The notes under the pieces are model-generated. The model was not told the DNA's origin. It searched no databases and worked only from the letters and a program-made list of their open reading frames with translations. A stretch of DNA of 64,000 bases from a candidate division LCP-89 bacterium B3_LCP (GTDB lineage: Bacteria > Electryoneota > B3-LCP). A program made the position numbers and the translations under genes. Shown here one piece after another: positions 26,478 to 36,433 of the stretch; positions within the stretch are counted from its first letter, which is position 1; the number at the start of each line of letters is the position of its first letter. Location of the stretch: assembly GCA_005223185.1 (NCBI GenBank), contig NJBN01000003.1, forward strand, positions 186,001-250,000, written 5' to 3'.

Positions 26478-28733
26478 TTACTTAATCAGCGACAGTTTCG
26501 TTGTTAAAACTGCATCTCCAGTGATCAGCGTGCAGAAATAGATACCCGAAGAGAAGTCACGGGCATCCCAGTCAATCCGGTATTGACCAGCCGGATGGTT
26601 CCCTTCGAATAATCTGGCAACTTCCCTGCCCTCAAGGTTGTAGATTATTAGTGAGATGAAATCCTGTTCAGGCAGGTAGAAATTCAGGGAAGTTGTGGCA
26701 TTGAACGGGTTGGGATAACCCCGGCTCAGACAGGGTTTGTCCGCAGTAAATAGGACAACTACATCCCCACCCTCGGCAGGAGGAGGTTCGATCGGATACC
26801 AGGCCCAGCCGTTGTTATATCCACCAGGTCCTGCCATCGTCGCCGATTTAGTAAAGGGGAAGCTGGCGGTATAAAATACTTCCAGCGAATCATAAACGCC
26901 GGTATGCAACCTGAAAAAGTAATCGCCAGGGACTGCTGTTTCAGGCACTTCCTGAGTAAAGGATTCGGTATATGAACCACCACCTTCAAGGGGGAGGTCT
27001 GTAATGATTTCACCGATCATCTCCACAGATCCATCAGGTAGAATTAGATCCACCCATACATCGCACTCAGAAGAATCCGGTATCGGATTTAAGATCACCG
27101 TCGTATAGTCGAATTGACCTCCGGTCGCCGGGATAATGATCGGCAATTCGTCAGGTTCTAAGATCGCTGCTGGTGGTGTGGGACCTAATTCATCCAGTAC
27201 AAACAACATGTACGGCTGGGAGTAACTGGAGGGCCAATAACTGACTGCATCCTGGTCATCCCAGGCAGCAATGAAGTACTCCAGGTCGAAGTGATCATCA
27301 ACTTCAGGTCCTTCTATGGTATAATGATATTGGCTGCCGCCGATAAATTCCATGGAGACTTCAGTGTAGAAAAACAAACCTCGTGGTCTGTAATAGAGCA
27401 ACACTTCATCCACGTTACTGTTTAGATCAGCAACCAATACATCTATCGGAAGGCTTCGTCGTGTTAACCAGGATTCCGGAGGATTGTACACAAAGGTTGG
27501 TGCATAGTTCGGCATTACTGAGATGCAGAAGGGTAGATAACCCGGATCGAACTCCGGTAGTGTTACAGTGCTGCCCATATTATCGGTCACCTGCAGATAA
27601 AAGACGATGCCGGGATTCTGCATGGTCGCGGCGGGAATGTCATAATGGTAGTTCCCGCTGTAATACACCAGTTCCGCCTGGTTGAAGTAAGTCTCACCTA
27701 TCGTCTTGTAGTATATCCTCGATGAAACTATGGGATTGGACGCGTTGATTTCACATTCTATTTCTATGCTGACGTTGGCAGGTTGTGATTCACCCAGCAT
27801 TACCTGGGTTTCGGGCAGCAGACTGATGGAAGGCGGCGACGATAGAGGAGCCACATAACTGATAGTATCCCAGGCAGTCTCACCTTGATAGTCTAATATG
27901 ACCTGGATCGATCTGAGGGTGCCATTCAAGGATGGATCGGGAGTTACATAATAGAGATCATACAGGCTTTCCACATCCTGACGAATATCTTCTAAAACCT
28001 CCTGCATTTGTGAAGCTTCTTCAATATGCATGTAAAAACCACCTGTTTCTTCAGCAACCCAAATCAAGGAATCCGGTTCGACTTGATTGCCAATTCCGAT
28101 GGTGTATATCGATATATCAGTCCCCGCCAATCCGGGAAGTTGCGCTGCAAAATTCTGCCATTGATTGTTCATACCATCGGTAAAAGCTACTACCGCACTC
28201 TTCTCTGGTTCATAGAAGCATTCCTCAATTCCCAATGCTATAGCACTCCAGAGAGCGGTTGACCCACTCGTATAATAAGTCCCAATAGACGCTAAAAGAT
28301 CATCCTTATCGTATGTCATGGGCACGTCCACATAATAGGAATTTGAAAATTTAACAATAGCGCCTTTGTCCAGATTCTCAAGTCCGTCAACGAAGAAGGA
28401 ACAAGCGTCAATTACCGTCTGTTCGTTGCCACTCATGCTTCCACTCTGATCCATCACTAAGCTCACCGCTATGTAGCCGTATTCAGCGGTAACGAGAAAA
28501 TCTACCAGTACTCCGTTTTCACGAACCTCAAAGTTGGAATTTCCCAGGTCCTGTAGATAGTTACCCTCATCATCCGTAGCTCTCAGGTACAGATGAATAC
28601 CAGGGTAATTGTCGCTATTGACATTTGTCAACTCAACATTGACAGCCACGCTAACCGGCGCAAATACCATTGTTATGCTGCCGATTACTAGAACAGCTAT
28701 CAATAGACGCTGTATTTTTTTATATGATAGCAT
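26478..28733 (-). CDS. Secreted von Willebrand factor A protein with sorting domain
   Basis: 751 aa from the ATG at 28733, which has GGAGG seven bases upstream; the longer frame to 28766 lacks one. After the signal peptide a VWA domain (about 80-260) has an intact MIDAS: DQSGSMSG, a Thr in AFTDGMNN and related positions. Ig-like beta domains follow, including the EPDELPIIIPATGGQFDYTT segment shared with the beta-helix protein. The tail is YPNPFNATTSLNFYLP ... SGIYFCTL ... KLSLIK. Probably a metal-dependent adhesion protein on the cell surface. It lies 68 bases after the LVIVD gene and 33 before DUF362. Confidence 0.88.
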   Translation of the reverse strand: MLSYKKIQRLLIAVLVIGSITMVFAPVSVAVNVELTNVNSDNYPGIHLYLRATDDEGNYLQDLGNSNFEVRENGVLVDFLVTAEYGYIAVSLVMDQSGSMSGNEQTVIDACSFFVDGLENLDKGAIVKFSNSYYVDVPMTYDKDDLLASIGTYYTSGSTALWSAIALGIEECFYEPEKSAVVAFTDGMNNQWQNFAAQLPGLAGTDISIYTIGIGNQVEPDSLIWVAEETGGFYMHIEEASQMQEVLEDIRQDVESLYDLYYVTPDPSLNGTLRSIQVILDYQGETAWDTISYVAPLSSPPSISLLPETQVMLGESQPANVSIEIECEINASNPIVSSRIYYKTIGETYFNQAELVYYSGNYHYDIPAATMQNPGIVFYLQVTDNMGSTVTLPEFDPGYLPFCISVMPNYAPTFVYNPPESWLTRRSLPIDVLVADLNSNVDEVLLYYRPRGLFFYTEVSMEFIGGSQYHYTIEGPEVDDHFDLEYFIAAWDDQDAVSYWPSSYSQPYMLFVLDELGPTPPAAILEPDELPIIIPATGGQFDYTTVILNPIPDSSECDVWVDLILPDGSVEMIGEIITDLPLEGGGSYTESFTQEVPETAVPGDYFFRLHTGVYDSLEVFYTASFPFTKSATMAGPGGYNNGWAWYPIEPPPAEGGDVVVLFTADKPCLSRGYPNPFNATTSLNFYLPEQDFISLIIYNLEGREVARLFEGNHPAGQYRIDWDARDFSSGIYFCTLITGDAVLTTKLSLIK

Positions 28734-28801
28734 GATCGATCCTCCGGTTTTTAGAGATATAGTCATTGGCCGCTTGACGCAGCAAATAAGTCATGATGGT
28801 T

Positions 28802-30967
28802 TTATTTTATCAGCAGTAATTTCTGAGTATGTGAAACTGTACCCGCTTTCAGTATAGCGATATATATACCTGATGCCAGGTTCTCAGCGTTAAAAGCTAT
28901 CTGATGCTGCCCAGCATCAAAATCAGAATTCAGGAGCGAAATCACCTTCTCTCCATTTATATTATATATGGACAGATTCACATTTTGGGGATTGTACAAT
29001 TCAAAGGAAAGGGTGGAACTGGCATTGAAAGGATTCGGATATGCAGGATTGAAGATAACCAAATCCTCAGGCAGTGCTTCACCTTGGTTATCGCCTCCTA
29101 CTCCTAAGGGGATGAGATCGAAGATGGCTAAATCATAGGTGTCTGCGACGTAGAGGTAACTGCCGTCCGTCACCAAGTTCCAGGCATATCCTGGTGTGTC
29201 TTTTCTCTCTATCTCCTCTACGTTCTCAGGATCGGTGACGTCAATTACTGCTACCCCTGCTGTCCAATCAGAGATAGCAACGGTATTATCGTCCATGAGA
29301 GTTACACCACTGACAGATCCTTGTGTCGGCAGGGAATCAAGACTGAAAACATAATAGTGGTTGGTAACATCGAGGATGAATAAACCATCATCCTTGTTGG
29401 CAACATAAGCATAATTGCCGGACACTTCGATATCGAAAGGTCGGGGCAGGAAGTCCAATGTGTAATCGTGTACGATATCGTTGGGAGCGTTTATGGTATA
29501 TCCTAATAATCCGCTCTCTTCGGCGCATGCGTAGAGGTGCTGACCATCAGCAGAGAAGGCTAATTCCCTGTAATATGCTGTACTATCTTCAGATATAAAG
29601 ATCAGATCGGGAGTTTCAGGATTAGTCAGGTCGAAAACGTTCAGTCCAAAGTCATAGACAGCTAAGTAGAGATAGCCGTCCTGGTACGCAAAAGCGTGTG
29701 CTCCTGTGTCCGGATCTGTCGAAACCGTATTCACCAGTGCGGGATGCAATGGATCATTCAGGTTAAATACATTTACGCCGGTGTGGAAGTCTGCGATATA
29801 CAAATAGTTTTCAGGTGTAATGATGACGTCCTTAGCCCAGAAGCCGGTGGGTGTGCTTTCAATAATATAGGGACTGGTGCGGTCTGATATATCCAGTACA
29901 GTCAGCCCGCTAACCATATTGGCAATGTATGCGATGTCACCGACAACTTCGATCTGGCTGGTAGCGCCTAAATTGTATAAAGATCCTTCGGTGAAGATAT
30001 CGGATGGATCCATACTGTTCACGATAGCAATAACAGAATCTCCCATAGAGACGTAAATATAATCCTCGATAGCGTGAACTATACCGCATTTATCACCCAT
30101 TTCAAGGAAATCGAGTTCTTCGCCATTAACGTTAAAAGTCTGGATACCCTGGTCGTTGTACGCTGCTACGCCGTAATCATCATAACCATCCACGGATAGA
30201 GCTAAATATGGAGGATAAGAAATTGAGTCAGACCAGGTAGGAATCGAAGGATAGGTTAAATCTAAGATATGTACCCCGTTACCAAAATCGGCGATTGCTA
30301 AATAATCCGCGTTGGGGAACATGTACAGATCTCCGGCTTTGCCACCTGTTGTATTCCAGGTTAATGTCAATTCAGGCTCAAGGGGTTCGGCAATATTATA
30401 AACGACCATTCCTGCTATCCCTACAGTCATGTACAGCCATTGATCGTTGGTGATTCCCATCAAAGCTTCTCCACCGCAATAGATGGTTTCCATCAATTCC
30501 AAATTATAGGGATCGTTCCAGTCAACGATTTGAATTCCATAATCTTCAGCAGCGACATAGATGTAATCACCGTATGGACATGCAGATCTGATAGTCCCCG
30601 TGATTTCAATCTGGTCCAGTAAAACCGGATTGTTAATATCTTCAATGTTGTAAACCAACAACCCTGTTCCTATGTCAGATACAAGAAGATAATTTCCATC
30701 TACGTTAACACTTTTAGAAAGTCCATTAGTAGGAGTATGGGCTACTTCAGCCGGATCAGACGGGCTGCTTATGTCGAGTATTTTTATTCCAAAGCCTGTG
30801 GATGTTATCAGGTAGTTCTGATAGTCAATCATAGAAGAATAATTGCCACTGACAATGCTATAAGATAGCAGCTCAAGGTCATAACCTTGCGCAAACGATA
30901 AACAGGACAAAGCCAACACCAGAAGTGACAAGAGTCCTATCGTTATCTTGAAAGACCGATAATCCAT
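28802..30967 (-). CDS. LVIVD-repeat beta-propeller protein with sorting domain
   Basis: 721 aa. The signal peptide is followed by more than ten repeats of about 42 residues built on GYAYVA...GLxVLDISDPxxP, the LVIVD pattern of bacterial surface propellers (for example GLTVLDISDRTSPYIIEST and GVNVFNLNDPLHPALVNT). The C-terminal sorting domain has YPNPFNASSTLSF, SGIYIAIL and KLLLIK. A clear ribosome site (GGGGAG) precedes the ATG. Probably adhesive or structural; the ligand is unknown. It is likely the first gene of a three-gene transcript with the VWA and DUF362 genes. Confidence 0.88.
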   Translation of the reverse strand: MDYRSFKITIGLLSLLVLALSCLSFAQGYDLELLSYSIVSGNYSSMIDYQNYLITSTGFGIKILDISSPSDPAEVAHTPTNGLSKSVNVDGNYLLVSDIGTGLLVYNIEDINNPVLLDQIEITGTIRSACPYGDYIYVAAEDYGIQIVDWNDPYNLELMETIYCGGEALMGITNDQWLYMTVGIAGMVVYNIAEPLEPELTLTWNTTGGKAGDLYMFPNADYLAIADFGNGVHILDLTYPSIPTWSDSISYPPYLALSVDGYDDYGVAAYNDQGIQTFNVNGEELDFLEMGDKCGIVHAIEDYIYVSMGDSVIAIVNSMDPSDIFTEGSLYNLGATSQIEVVGDIAYIANMVSGLTVLDISDRTSPYIIESTPTGFWAKDVIITPENYLYIADFHTGVNVFNLNDPLHPALVNTVSTDPDTGAHAFAYQDGYLYLAVYDFGLNVFDLTNPETPDLIFISEDSTAYYRELAFSADGQHLYACAEESGLLGYTINAPNDIVHDYTLDFLPRPFDIEVSGNYAYVANKDDGLFILDVTNHYYVFSLDSLPTQGSVSGVTLMDDNTVAISDWTAGVAVIDVTDPENVEEIERKDTPGYAWNLVTDGSYLYVADTYDLAIFDLIPLGVGGDNQGEALPEDLVIFNPAYPNPFNASSTLSFELYNPQNVNLSIYNINGEKVISLLNSDFDAGQHQIAFNAENLASGIYIAILKAGTVSHTQKLLLIK

Positions 30968-31067
30968 TTTGACTCCCCTTTTATGGTAAGTTCTTTAGAT
31001 AAATCAAGTAGATAGTGCTGATTTAATTATAAATATCTATCTAATCACAGTCAGATTCCACAGCTTT

Positions 31068-31096
31068 AAAATAAACTAAAATATCGTCAATGTCAA
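31068..31096 (-). promoter_or_regulatory. Promoter of the LVIVD-VWA-DUF362 unit
   Basis: TTGACA, 17 bases, TATTTT on the minus strand, about 100 bases before the ATG at 30967. Confidence 0.6.
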
Positions 31097-31226
31097 GTAC
31101 TTTTTTTTCTTTATCGGCAATATTTTTCAATTGATACTTTAAGTATCCACCGTTCAATATCTTTATATATCTGTTTCTATTCAGATTAAGTCTATCAGGA
31201 GTTATGCAAAAACTTTAGGTTCGTGC

Positions 31227-31255
31227 TTGATGCTTTCGATACAAATCGTTATATT
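31227..31255 (+). promoter_or_regulatory. Promoter of the outer-membrane/ABC operon
   Basis: TTGATG, 17 bases, TATATT, ending about 50 bases before the ATG at 31307. It stands back to back with the minus-strand promoter at 31068-31096. Confidence 0.55.
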
Positions 31256-31306
31256 CAGGACAGATAAATTTCTGGATTTCGCCGCGAGCAGCCAAGATTG
31301 ATCCAT

Positions 31307-32437
31307 ATGAAGAAACTAATTTTTCAGCCCTTTTTTCTGATATTCGTATCGGTGATCTTGTTCTGCCATCTTACACCGAAATCGTTGGCGGTAAGTTTTG
31401 ATTTGTCGGGACAGATATCAGCGCGGTATGACCTTAAACATTCAAACTCAAACTGGCAGAACGCTTTGGGACTTAGATACCTCTCTGAAGTGCAGGTTAA
31501 GTTGTTTTCTGATGATTCCCCTTTCGATGCTGAAATGATGTTAAATAACTTCATATTTTCCGGTGAAAATGCAGAAACTGATTCTGATGTAAAAATATAT
31601 CGTCTTAAGCTGCGCTATGCTGCCACCCAGGCAGAATTTCGACTGGGATTGCAGAAGATCAACTTCGGTCCTGCTCAGTTACTGCGTTCACTGATGTGGT
31701 TCGACCGGGTGAATCCCACAGATCCTCTGAGAATGACCCATGGAGTTTGGGGAGCGCGTTTCCGCTATTTCTTTTTGAATAATACCAACATCTGGGCCTG
31801 GTGCTTGTATGGAAATGATGAACCCAAAGGGATGGAAACATTCCCATCTAACGAAGAGATACCGGAATGGGGCGGACGCTTGCAGTTCCCTGTTCCCCAT
31901 GGTGAAATCGGTCTAACTTACCACACCCGAGCTGTAAAACCCGAAACAGTGAACTCCAATAATTTTCGTGAAGACAGATATGCACTTGACGGGAGATGGG
32001 ATTTGGGTATTGGATTGTGGTTCGAATCAACCGTACAGCAACAACATGAAGTATATCTTCCTTATCAATGGAGGCACATGATCACCGTTGGAGCCGATTT
32101 CACTTTCGGATTGGGCAATGGTCTTTACGCTGTTGCAGAATACAATGGAACTTTTCTATCTGATGAAATGTTGACCGTAGAGGATGAATATCGCTTCATC
32201 GCCTGTTCATTCAGCTATCCCGTCAGCATATTCGATTCCTTCTCAATATTTTCATTTTACCACCTCAGGGAAGAAAGTCTGTACGTCTATCTCAACTGGC
32301 AGAGAACTTATGACCGGTGGGTAATTAATCCTGGAATTTACTGGTATCCAGAAACAGCAACTTACTCTCAGTTCGCCAGTTCAGGAAATGCCGGCGGCGG
32401 TTTTGGGGCACAGTTAATGATAATATTCAACCACTGA
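31307..32437 (+). CDS. Outer-membrane beta-barrel protein
   Basis: 376 aa. The ATG at 31307 starts a signal peptide (KKLIFQPFFLIFVSVILFCH). An in-frame TTG nine bases upstream is less likely. The rest alternates hydrophobic and polar residues in short strands with many aromatic girdle residues (RYDLKHSNSNW, AEFRLGLQKINFG, GLYAVAEYNGTF), as in porin-like barrels. It begins an operon with an ABC ATPase, two FtsX-type permeases and a LolA-like protein, so it may be the outer-membrane part of an envelope transport system. The cargo is unknown. Confidence 0.75.
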   Translation: MKKLIFQPFFLIFVSVILFCHLTPKSLAVSFDLSGQISARYDLKHSNSNWQNALGLRYLSEVQVKLFSDDSPFDAEMMLNNFIFSGENAETDSDVKIYRLKLRYAATQAEFRLGLQKINFGPAQLLRSLMWFDRVNPTDPLRMTHGVWGARFRYFFLNNTNIWAWCLYGNDEPKGMETFPSNEEIPEWGGRLQFPVPHGEIGLTYHTRAVKPETVNSNNFREDRYALDGRWDLGIGLWFESTVQQQHEVYLPYQWRHMITVGADFTFGLGNGLYAVAEYNGTFLSDEMLTVEDEYRFIACSFSYPVSIFDSFSIFSFYHLREESLYVYLNWQRTYDRWVINPGIYWYPETATYSQFASSGNAGGGFGAQLMIIFNH

Positions 32438-32465
32438 TATGCATCTTGATTTAAGGTAAATTAAC

Positions 32466-33158
32466 ATGGAAAATCACTCCTTGATTACCACTGAGAACCT
32501 GTACAAACACTATCCGGTTGGTGACCACTATTTCACCGCCTTGAAAGATGTAAACTTAAGTTTCAAGCAGGGCGAATTCACCGGATTGGTCGGTCCCAGT
32601 GGTTCCGGTAAAACTACCCTGCTGAATATTATCGGTGCGTTGGATTTACCTTCTGAGGGTGGAGCCACCGTTATGGGGATGGACGTTGGCAGCTTGAGCC
32701 ACGGTCAGTCCGCGCAATTGCGAAATGAATACATGGGGTTTATTTTCCAGACCTTTAATCTTCTCCCGGTTTACTCCGTTTATGAAAACGTTGAATTCCC
32801 CCTGCTTCTTTTAGGGATAAGCAGCGATGAACGCAATAAAGCCGTGATGAAAGCTTTGGAATGGGTCGGACTCACCGATAAAGTAAAATCGCGTCCTGCA
32901 CAACTGTCCGGTGGTGAATCACAGAGAGTCGCCATCGCTCGGTCTATGGTTAAACAACCTCAAATCGTTTTAGCTGATGAACCAACCGCCAATCTTGACG
33001 CTGCCAACTCACATAATATACTGAAAATGATGGTGAAGCTAAACTACGAGCAGAAAACCACCTTTATTCTCTCAACACACGATGACAAAGTAATTCAATA
33101 CGTTCGCAGAAAAATTGTACTGCACGATGGCAAAGTTTCAGACGATATTCTGCTGTAA
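32466..33158 (+). CDS. ABC transporter ATP-binding protein (LolD/MacB type)
   Basis: 230 aa. Walker A GPSGSGKT is at 43-50, the Q-loop is in FIFQTFNLLP, the signature LSGGESQRVAIARS is near 142 and Walker B VLADEPT near 163. YSVYENVEFPLLL is typical of the LolD/MacB/FtsE group that drives lipoprotein release or periplasmic export. It sits between the barrel gene and two permeases of matching type. It acts on the cytoplasmic face. Confidence 0.93.
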   Translation: MENHSLITTENLYKHYPVGDHYFTALKDVNLSFKQGEFTGLVGPSGSGKTTLLNIIGALDLPSEGGATVMGMDVGSLSHGQSAQLRNEYMGFIFQTFNLLPVYSVYENVEFPLLLLGISSDERNKAVMKALEWVGLTDKVKSRPAQLSGGESQRVAIARSMVKQPQIVLADEPTANLDAANSHNILKMMVKLNYEQKTTFILSTHDDKVIQYVRRKIVLHDGKVSDDILL

Positions 33159-33181
33159 AACTACTAATTTAAATCCCTGAA

Positions 33182-34366
33182 GTGAAAGTGCTGATCTTCA
33201 AACTGGCATTCCGTAATATCATTGCACGAGGGCTGCGAACCTGGTTGAATGTTGTGGTTCTCTCCATCGCCTTTGTCACTCTGATCTGGATGCAGGGTCT
33301 TTTCGACGGTATGAACGAACACGTCATGAAAGCCATGATCCAAACTCAATTGGGCGGCGGGCAGTTCTGGCATGAAGCCTACGATCCCTTTGACCCTTTG
33401 ACCATTGAAGATGCACGAGCGCCTCTTTCGCCTTCTTTAACTGAACTGGTAGAAGCTGGAAAGGCAACGCCTATATTAATTACCTCCGGTGCGATTTACC
33501 CGGATGGTAGAGTCCAGACAGCTCTGCTTAAAGGGATAGATCCTCACCAGAGAATTGTCAACATTCCGTCAGAAAATCTAAAAACAGACAATGATGACGT
33601 AATCCTCGGGTTAATCGGAACCCGTATGGCCGAGCATACCCATCTAAGAGTGGGCGATTATGTCACCGTGCGCTGGCGGGACGCACACGGCACCTTTGAT
33701 GCTGCCGACGTTCAGATTGTCCACATCATGAGTACTACCGTTTCGGCTGTGGATGCAGGACAGATCTGGCTGCCCCTGGAAACCTTGCGGGAAATGCTGG
33801 GACTTCCCGGCGAAGCCACCTATCTCATCCTTAATAAAACCATCGAAACTGTACCTTCTGCGGACGCTGTTTGGAAACACAGGGATTTAGATTTCCTCCT
33901 GAGTGATCTGCGTGCCCTGGTTAAGTCGAAGAAGATTGGCTCTTCCATATTTTATACGCTGCTTTTATCCATGGCCCTGCTGGCTATATTCGACACGCAA
34001 GTACTATCGGTGTTCAAACGACGCCGCGAGATCGGTATGCTGATGGCATTGGGAATGCATCGCTTAAAGGTCATCAATCTGTTCACACTTGAGGGAGCGT
34101 TGCACGGGATAATGGCTCTGTTCGTGGGAGCCATTTACGGAATTCCATTGATGTGGTACATGGTTAATAGAGGTCTGCCGCTGCCAAAAACCGCAGGTGA
34201 TTTCGGTATAGCATTACCGAGCGCTCTATATTCAACATACAGCGCCGGACTTCTATTATGGACGACACTTCTGGTTCTGATCACAGTAACCATCGTAAGC
34301 TTCTTACCCACGCGCAGGATAACCAAACTCAAACCCACAGACGCCTTGCGGGGGAAGATGTCATGA
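33182..34366 (+). CDS. FtsX-type ABC transporter permease, first copy
   Basis: 394 aa with a GTG start. One N-terminal membrane helix (TWLNVVVLSIAFVTLIWM), a periplasmic MacB-like domain of about 220 residues, then three helices at the C-terminus in the FtsX arrangement (SIFYTLLLSMALLAIF, LHGIMALFVGAIYG, LLWTTLLVLITVTIVSFL). FKRRREIGMLMALGM is the typical coupling segment for the ATPase. The stop overlaps the next permease start (ATGA). Pairs with the second permease as a heterodimer, by analogy with LolC/LolE. Confidence 0.88.
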   Translation: MKVLIFKLAFRNIIARGLRTWLNVVVLSIAFVTLIWMQGLFDGMNEHVMKAMIQTQLGGGQFWHEAYDPFDPLTIEDARAPLSPSLTELVEAGKATPILITSGAIYPDGRVQTALLKGIDPHQRIVNIPSENLKTDNDDVILGLIGTRMAEHTHLRVGDYVTVRWRDAHGTFDAADVQIVHIMSTTVSAVDAGQIWLPLETLREMLGLPGEATYLILNKTIETVPSADAVWKHRDLDFLLSDLRALVKSKKIGSSIFYTLLLSMALLAIFDTQVLSVFKRRREIGMLMALGMHRLKVINLFTLEGALHGIMALFVGAIYGIPLMWYMVNRGLPLPKTAGDFGIALPSALYSTYSAGLLLWTTLLVLITVTIVSFLPTRRITKLKPTDALRGKMS

Positions 34367-35637
34367 TAAAATTCCTCCTGCTGGGTTTAATTCGGGACCG
34401 GCATAGAAGCCTCTTTCCCATAATTGTGGTTACGCTGGGAGTTATGATTACCTGTTTTCTGTACAGTTACATGAATGGCTTTGTGAGTGATTTCATTCGG
34501 TCGAACGCTATCTTTGACACAGGTCACGTCAAAGTGATGACCAGAGCTTACGCCGACATTGCCAACCAAATCCCCAACGATTTAGCCCTATTCGATGCTG
34601 ACCAAATATGCGCTTCTCTGCACCAGGATTATCCCCAGTACGATTGGGTTGAACGCATCAAATTCGGCGGCTTACTTGATTTCCCTGATGAAGAAGGTGT
34701 AACCCGAGTACAAGGACCTGTTTTTGGCTTGGGAATAGACCTGCTGGATTCTGCGAGTACGGAAGTTGAAAGGCTGAATCTTAACCAAAGCTTAGTTCGA
34801 GGCAGACTGCCAGAAGAGCCCGGGGAAATGGTAATTAGTGACGATTTCGCTCAGGCACTTGACGTTGAGATCGGGGATTTAGCTACCCTTATCGGAGCTA
34901 CAGCCAACGGTGGCATGGCAGTCTTCAACTTCAGATTGGTGGGCACCGTCAGCTTCGGAATCTCCGCTCTGGATCGCAGCGCCATGTTAGCGGACATAAC
35001 TGACATACAGTACGCGCTTGACATGGAAGATGGTGCTGGAGAAATTTTAGGGTTTCTACCCGAAGGCTTCTACGATGATGACGTTTGTACCGAAACAAAG
35101 GATGCCTTCAACGCTAATTATATTCAAAATGACGATGAGTTTTCACCCGTTATGATAACGCTTTTAGACCAGAATAATTTAGGGGACTTATTGTTCCACA
35201 TCGACGTCAGAAAATATATAATGGTGATCATTTTCATATCGGTGATGTCTATTGTATTGTGGAATACCGGTCTTACGTCCGGCATTAGAAGATATACGGA
35301 AATGGGTATCAGGCTGGCTATCGGGGAATCGAAAGGGCATGTTTACGGAACCTTAATCAGCGAAGCCGTAATTGTCGGTCTGGTAGGTTCAACTCTGGGT
35401 ACAATGTTGGGTTTGACCTTTGCATACTACCTCCAGGAAGTGGGATATGACATCTCATCTTTTGCCAAGGGGACGTCTATTCTCATCTCATCGGTTTTAA
35501 GAGCACATATAACCCCAGGGAGTTTCTACATCGGCTTCATTCCGGGGCTTGGCGCTACCATTCTTGGAGCGGCTTTCTCAGGTATCGGTCTTTTTAAGAG
35601 ACAAACATCACAACTGTTCAGGGAGCTGGAAGAATGA
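34363..35637 (+). CDS. FtsX-type ABC transporter permease, second copy
   Basis: About 424 aa from the ATG at 34363, which overlaps the upstream stop and follows GGGGGAAG. Topology as in the first copy: an N-terminal helix (LFPIIVVTLGVMITCFLYSY), a periplasmic domain, and three C-terminal helices. GIRRYTEMGIRLAIGESKGHV is the ATPase-coupling segment. Its end overlaps the LolA-like gene start by four bases. Strict coupling across the operon supports one complex. Confidence 0.88.
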   Translation: MIKFLLLGLIRDRHRSLFPIIVVTLGVMITCFLYSYMNGFVSDFIRSNAIFDTGHVKVMTRAYADIANQIPNDLALFDADQICASLHQDYPQYDWVERIKFGGLLDFPDEEGVTRVQGPVFGLGIDLLDSASTEVERLNLNQSLVRGRLPEEPGEMVISDDFAQALDVEIGDLATLIGATANGGMAVFNFRLVGTVSFGISALDRSAMLADITDIQYALDMEDGAGEILGFLPEGFYDDDVCTETKDAFNANYIQNDDEFSPVMITLLDQNNLGDLLFHIDVRKYIMVIIFISVMSIVLWNTGLTSGIRRYTEMGIRLAIGESKGHVYGTLISEAVIVGLVGSTLGTMLGLTFAYYLQEVGYDISSFAKGTSILISSVLRAHITPGSFYIGFIPGLGATILGAAFSGIGLFKRQTSQLFRELEE

Positions 35638-36377
35638 AGATAATCACAACTTTTCTGCTGACGTTATTATTCACGGTGTCTGTCCGGGCAGAGGATTTGA
35701 GCGCTGTGGAGATACTGCAAAGAATCGACAGAAATATGGCGTTCGATCAGGCTATCTTCACCTCTAAAATGGTAGTTTCCGGACGCACCGGAAAGCGAAC
35801 TATCGCGTCGCAAATCTGGATCAAGGGGGATGATAAGACTCTGGTAGAATACCTCTCGCCACCACGTGAAAAGGGCAAGAAAATGCTCAGGGTGGGAAAC
35901 AAACTGTGGACTTACTCGCCAGAACCGAATGACCGGATCATCACCATTTCCGGTCATCTCCTGCGCCAGTCTGTGATGGGGTCAGATCTTTCCTATGAGG
36001 ATATAACCGATAACAGCAGACTGGCTGAAACTTACAGTGCCGAACTTGTGGGGGAGGAGGAAATTTCAGGGCGGTTGTGCTATGTGCTGGACCTTACAGC
36101 GATAGAAAAAAATGCATCCTATTACAAGCGTAAGATCTGGGTCGATAAGGAACGGTGGTTGCCATTAAAGGAAGACAGGTTTGCCAAAAGCGGACGACTT
36201 CTTAAAACAACCGAAATAGTTGAGGTTTTTCATTTTGCCGAAAGGTGGTACCCCCGGCGCATTATTTTCAAGGACATGCTGTCCAAAAGCGGCGGCACTG
36301 AATACATCATCGAATCAATAGATCTAAACGTGGACATTCCCGATCACATGTTCACTAAAGCTGCTTTACGCCGATAA
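35634..36377 (+). CDS. LolA-like outer-membrane lipoprotein-sorting protein
   Basis: 247 aa. Signal peptide MKIITTFLLTLLFTVSVRA. The body fits the LolA-like half-barrel family (outer membrane lipoprotein-sorting protein): EILQRIDRNMAFD, SQIWIKGDDKTLVEYLSPPREKGKKML, KLWTYSPEPNDRIITIS, MGSDLSYEDIT, RKIWVDKERWLPLKED. Such proteins carry lipids or lipoproteins across the periplasm. As the last gene of the barrel-ABC-permease operon it is the likely periplasmic shuttle. Confidence 0.9.
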   Translation: MKIITTFLLTLLFTVSVRAEDLSAVEILQRIDRNMAFDQAIFTSKMVVSGRTGKRTIASQIWIKGDDKTLVEYLSPPREKGKKMLRVGNKLWTYSPEPNDRIITISGHLLRQSVMGSDLSYEDITDNSRLAETYSAELVGEEEISGRLCYVLDLTAIEKNASYYKRKIWVDKERWLPLKEDRFAKSGRLLKTTEIVEVFHFAERWYPRRIIFKDMLSKSGGTEYIIESIDLNVDIPDHMFTKAALRR

Positions 36378-36433
36378 TATCACGTTTGCTGAATTTTTCT
36401 GTAGTCTAACCATCGTTATCATTCACTCCGTGG

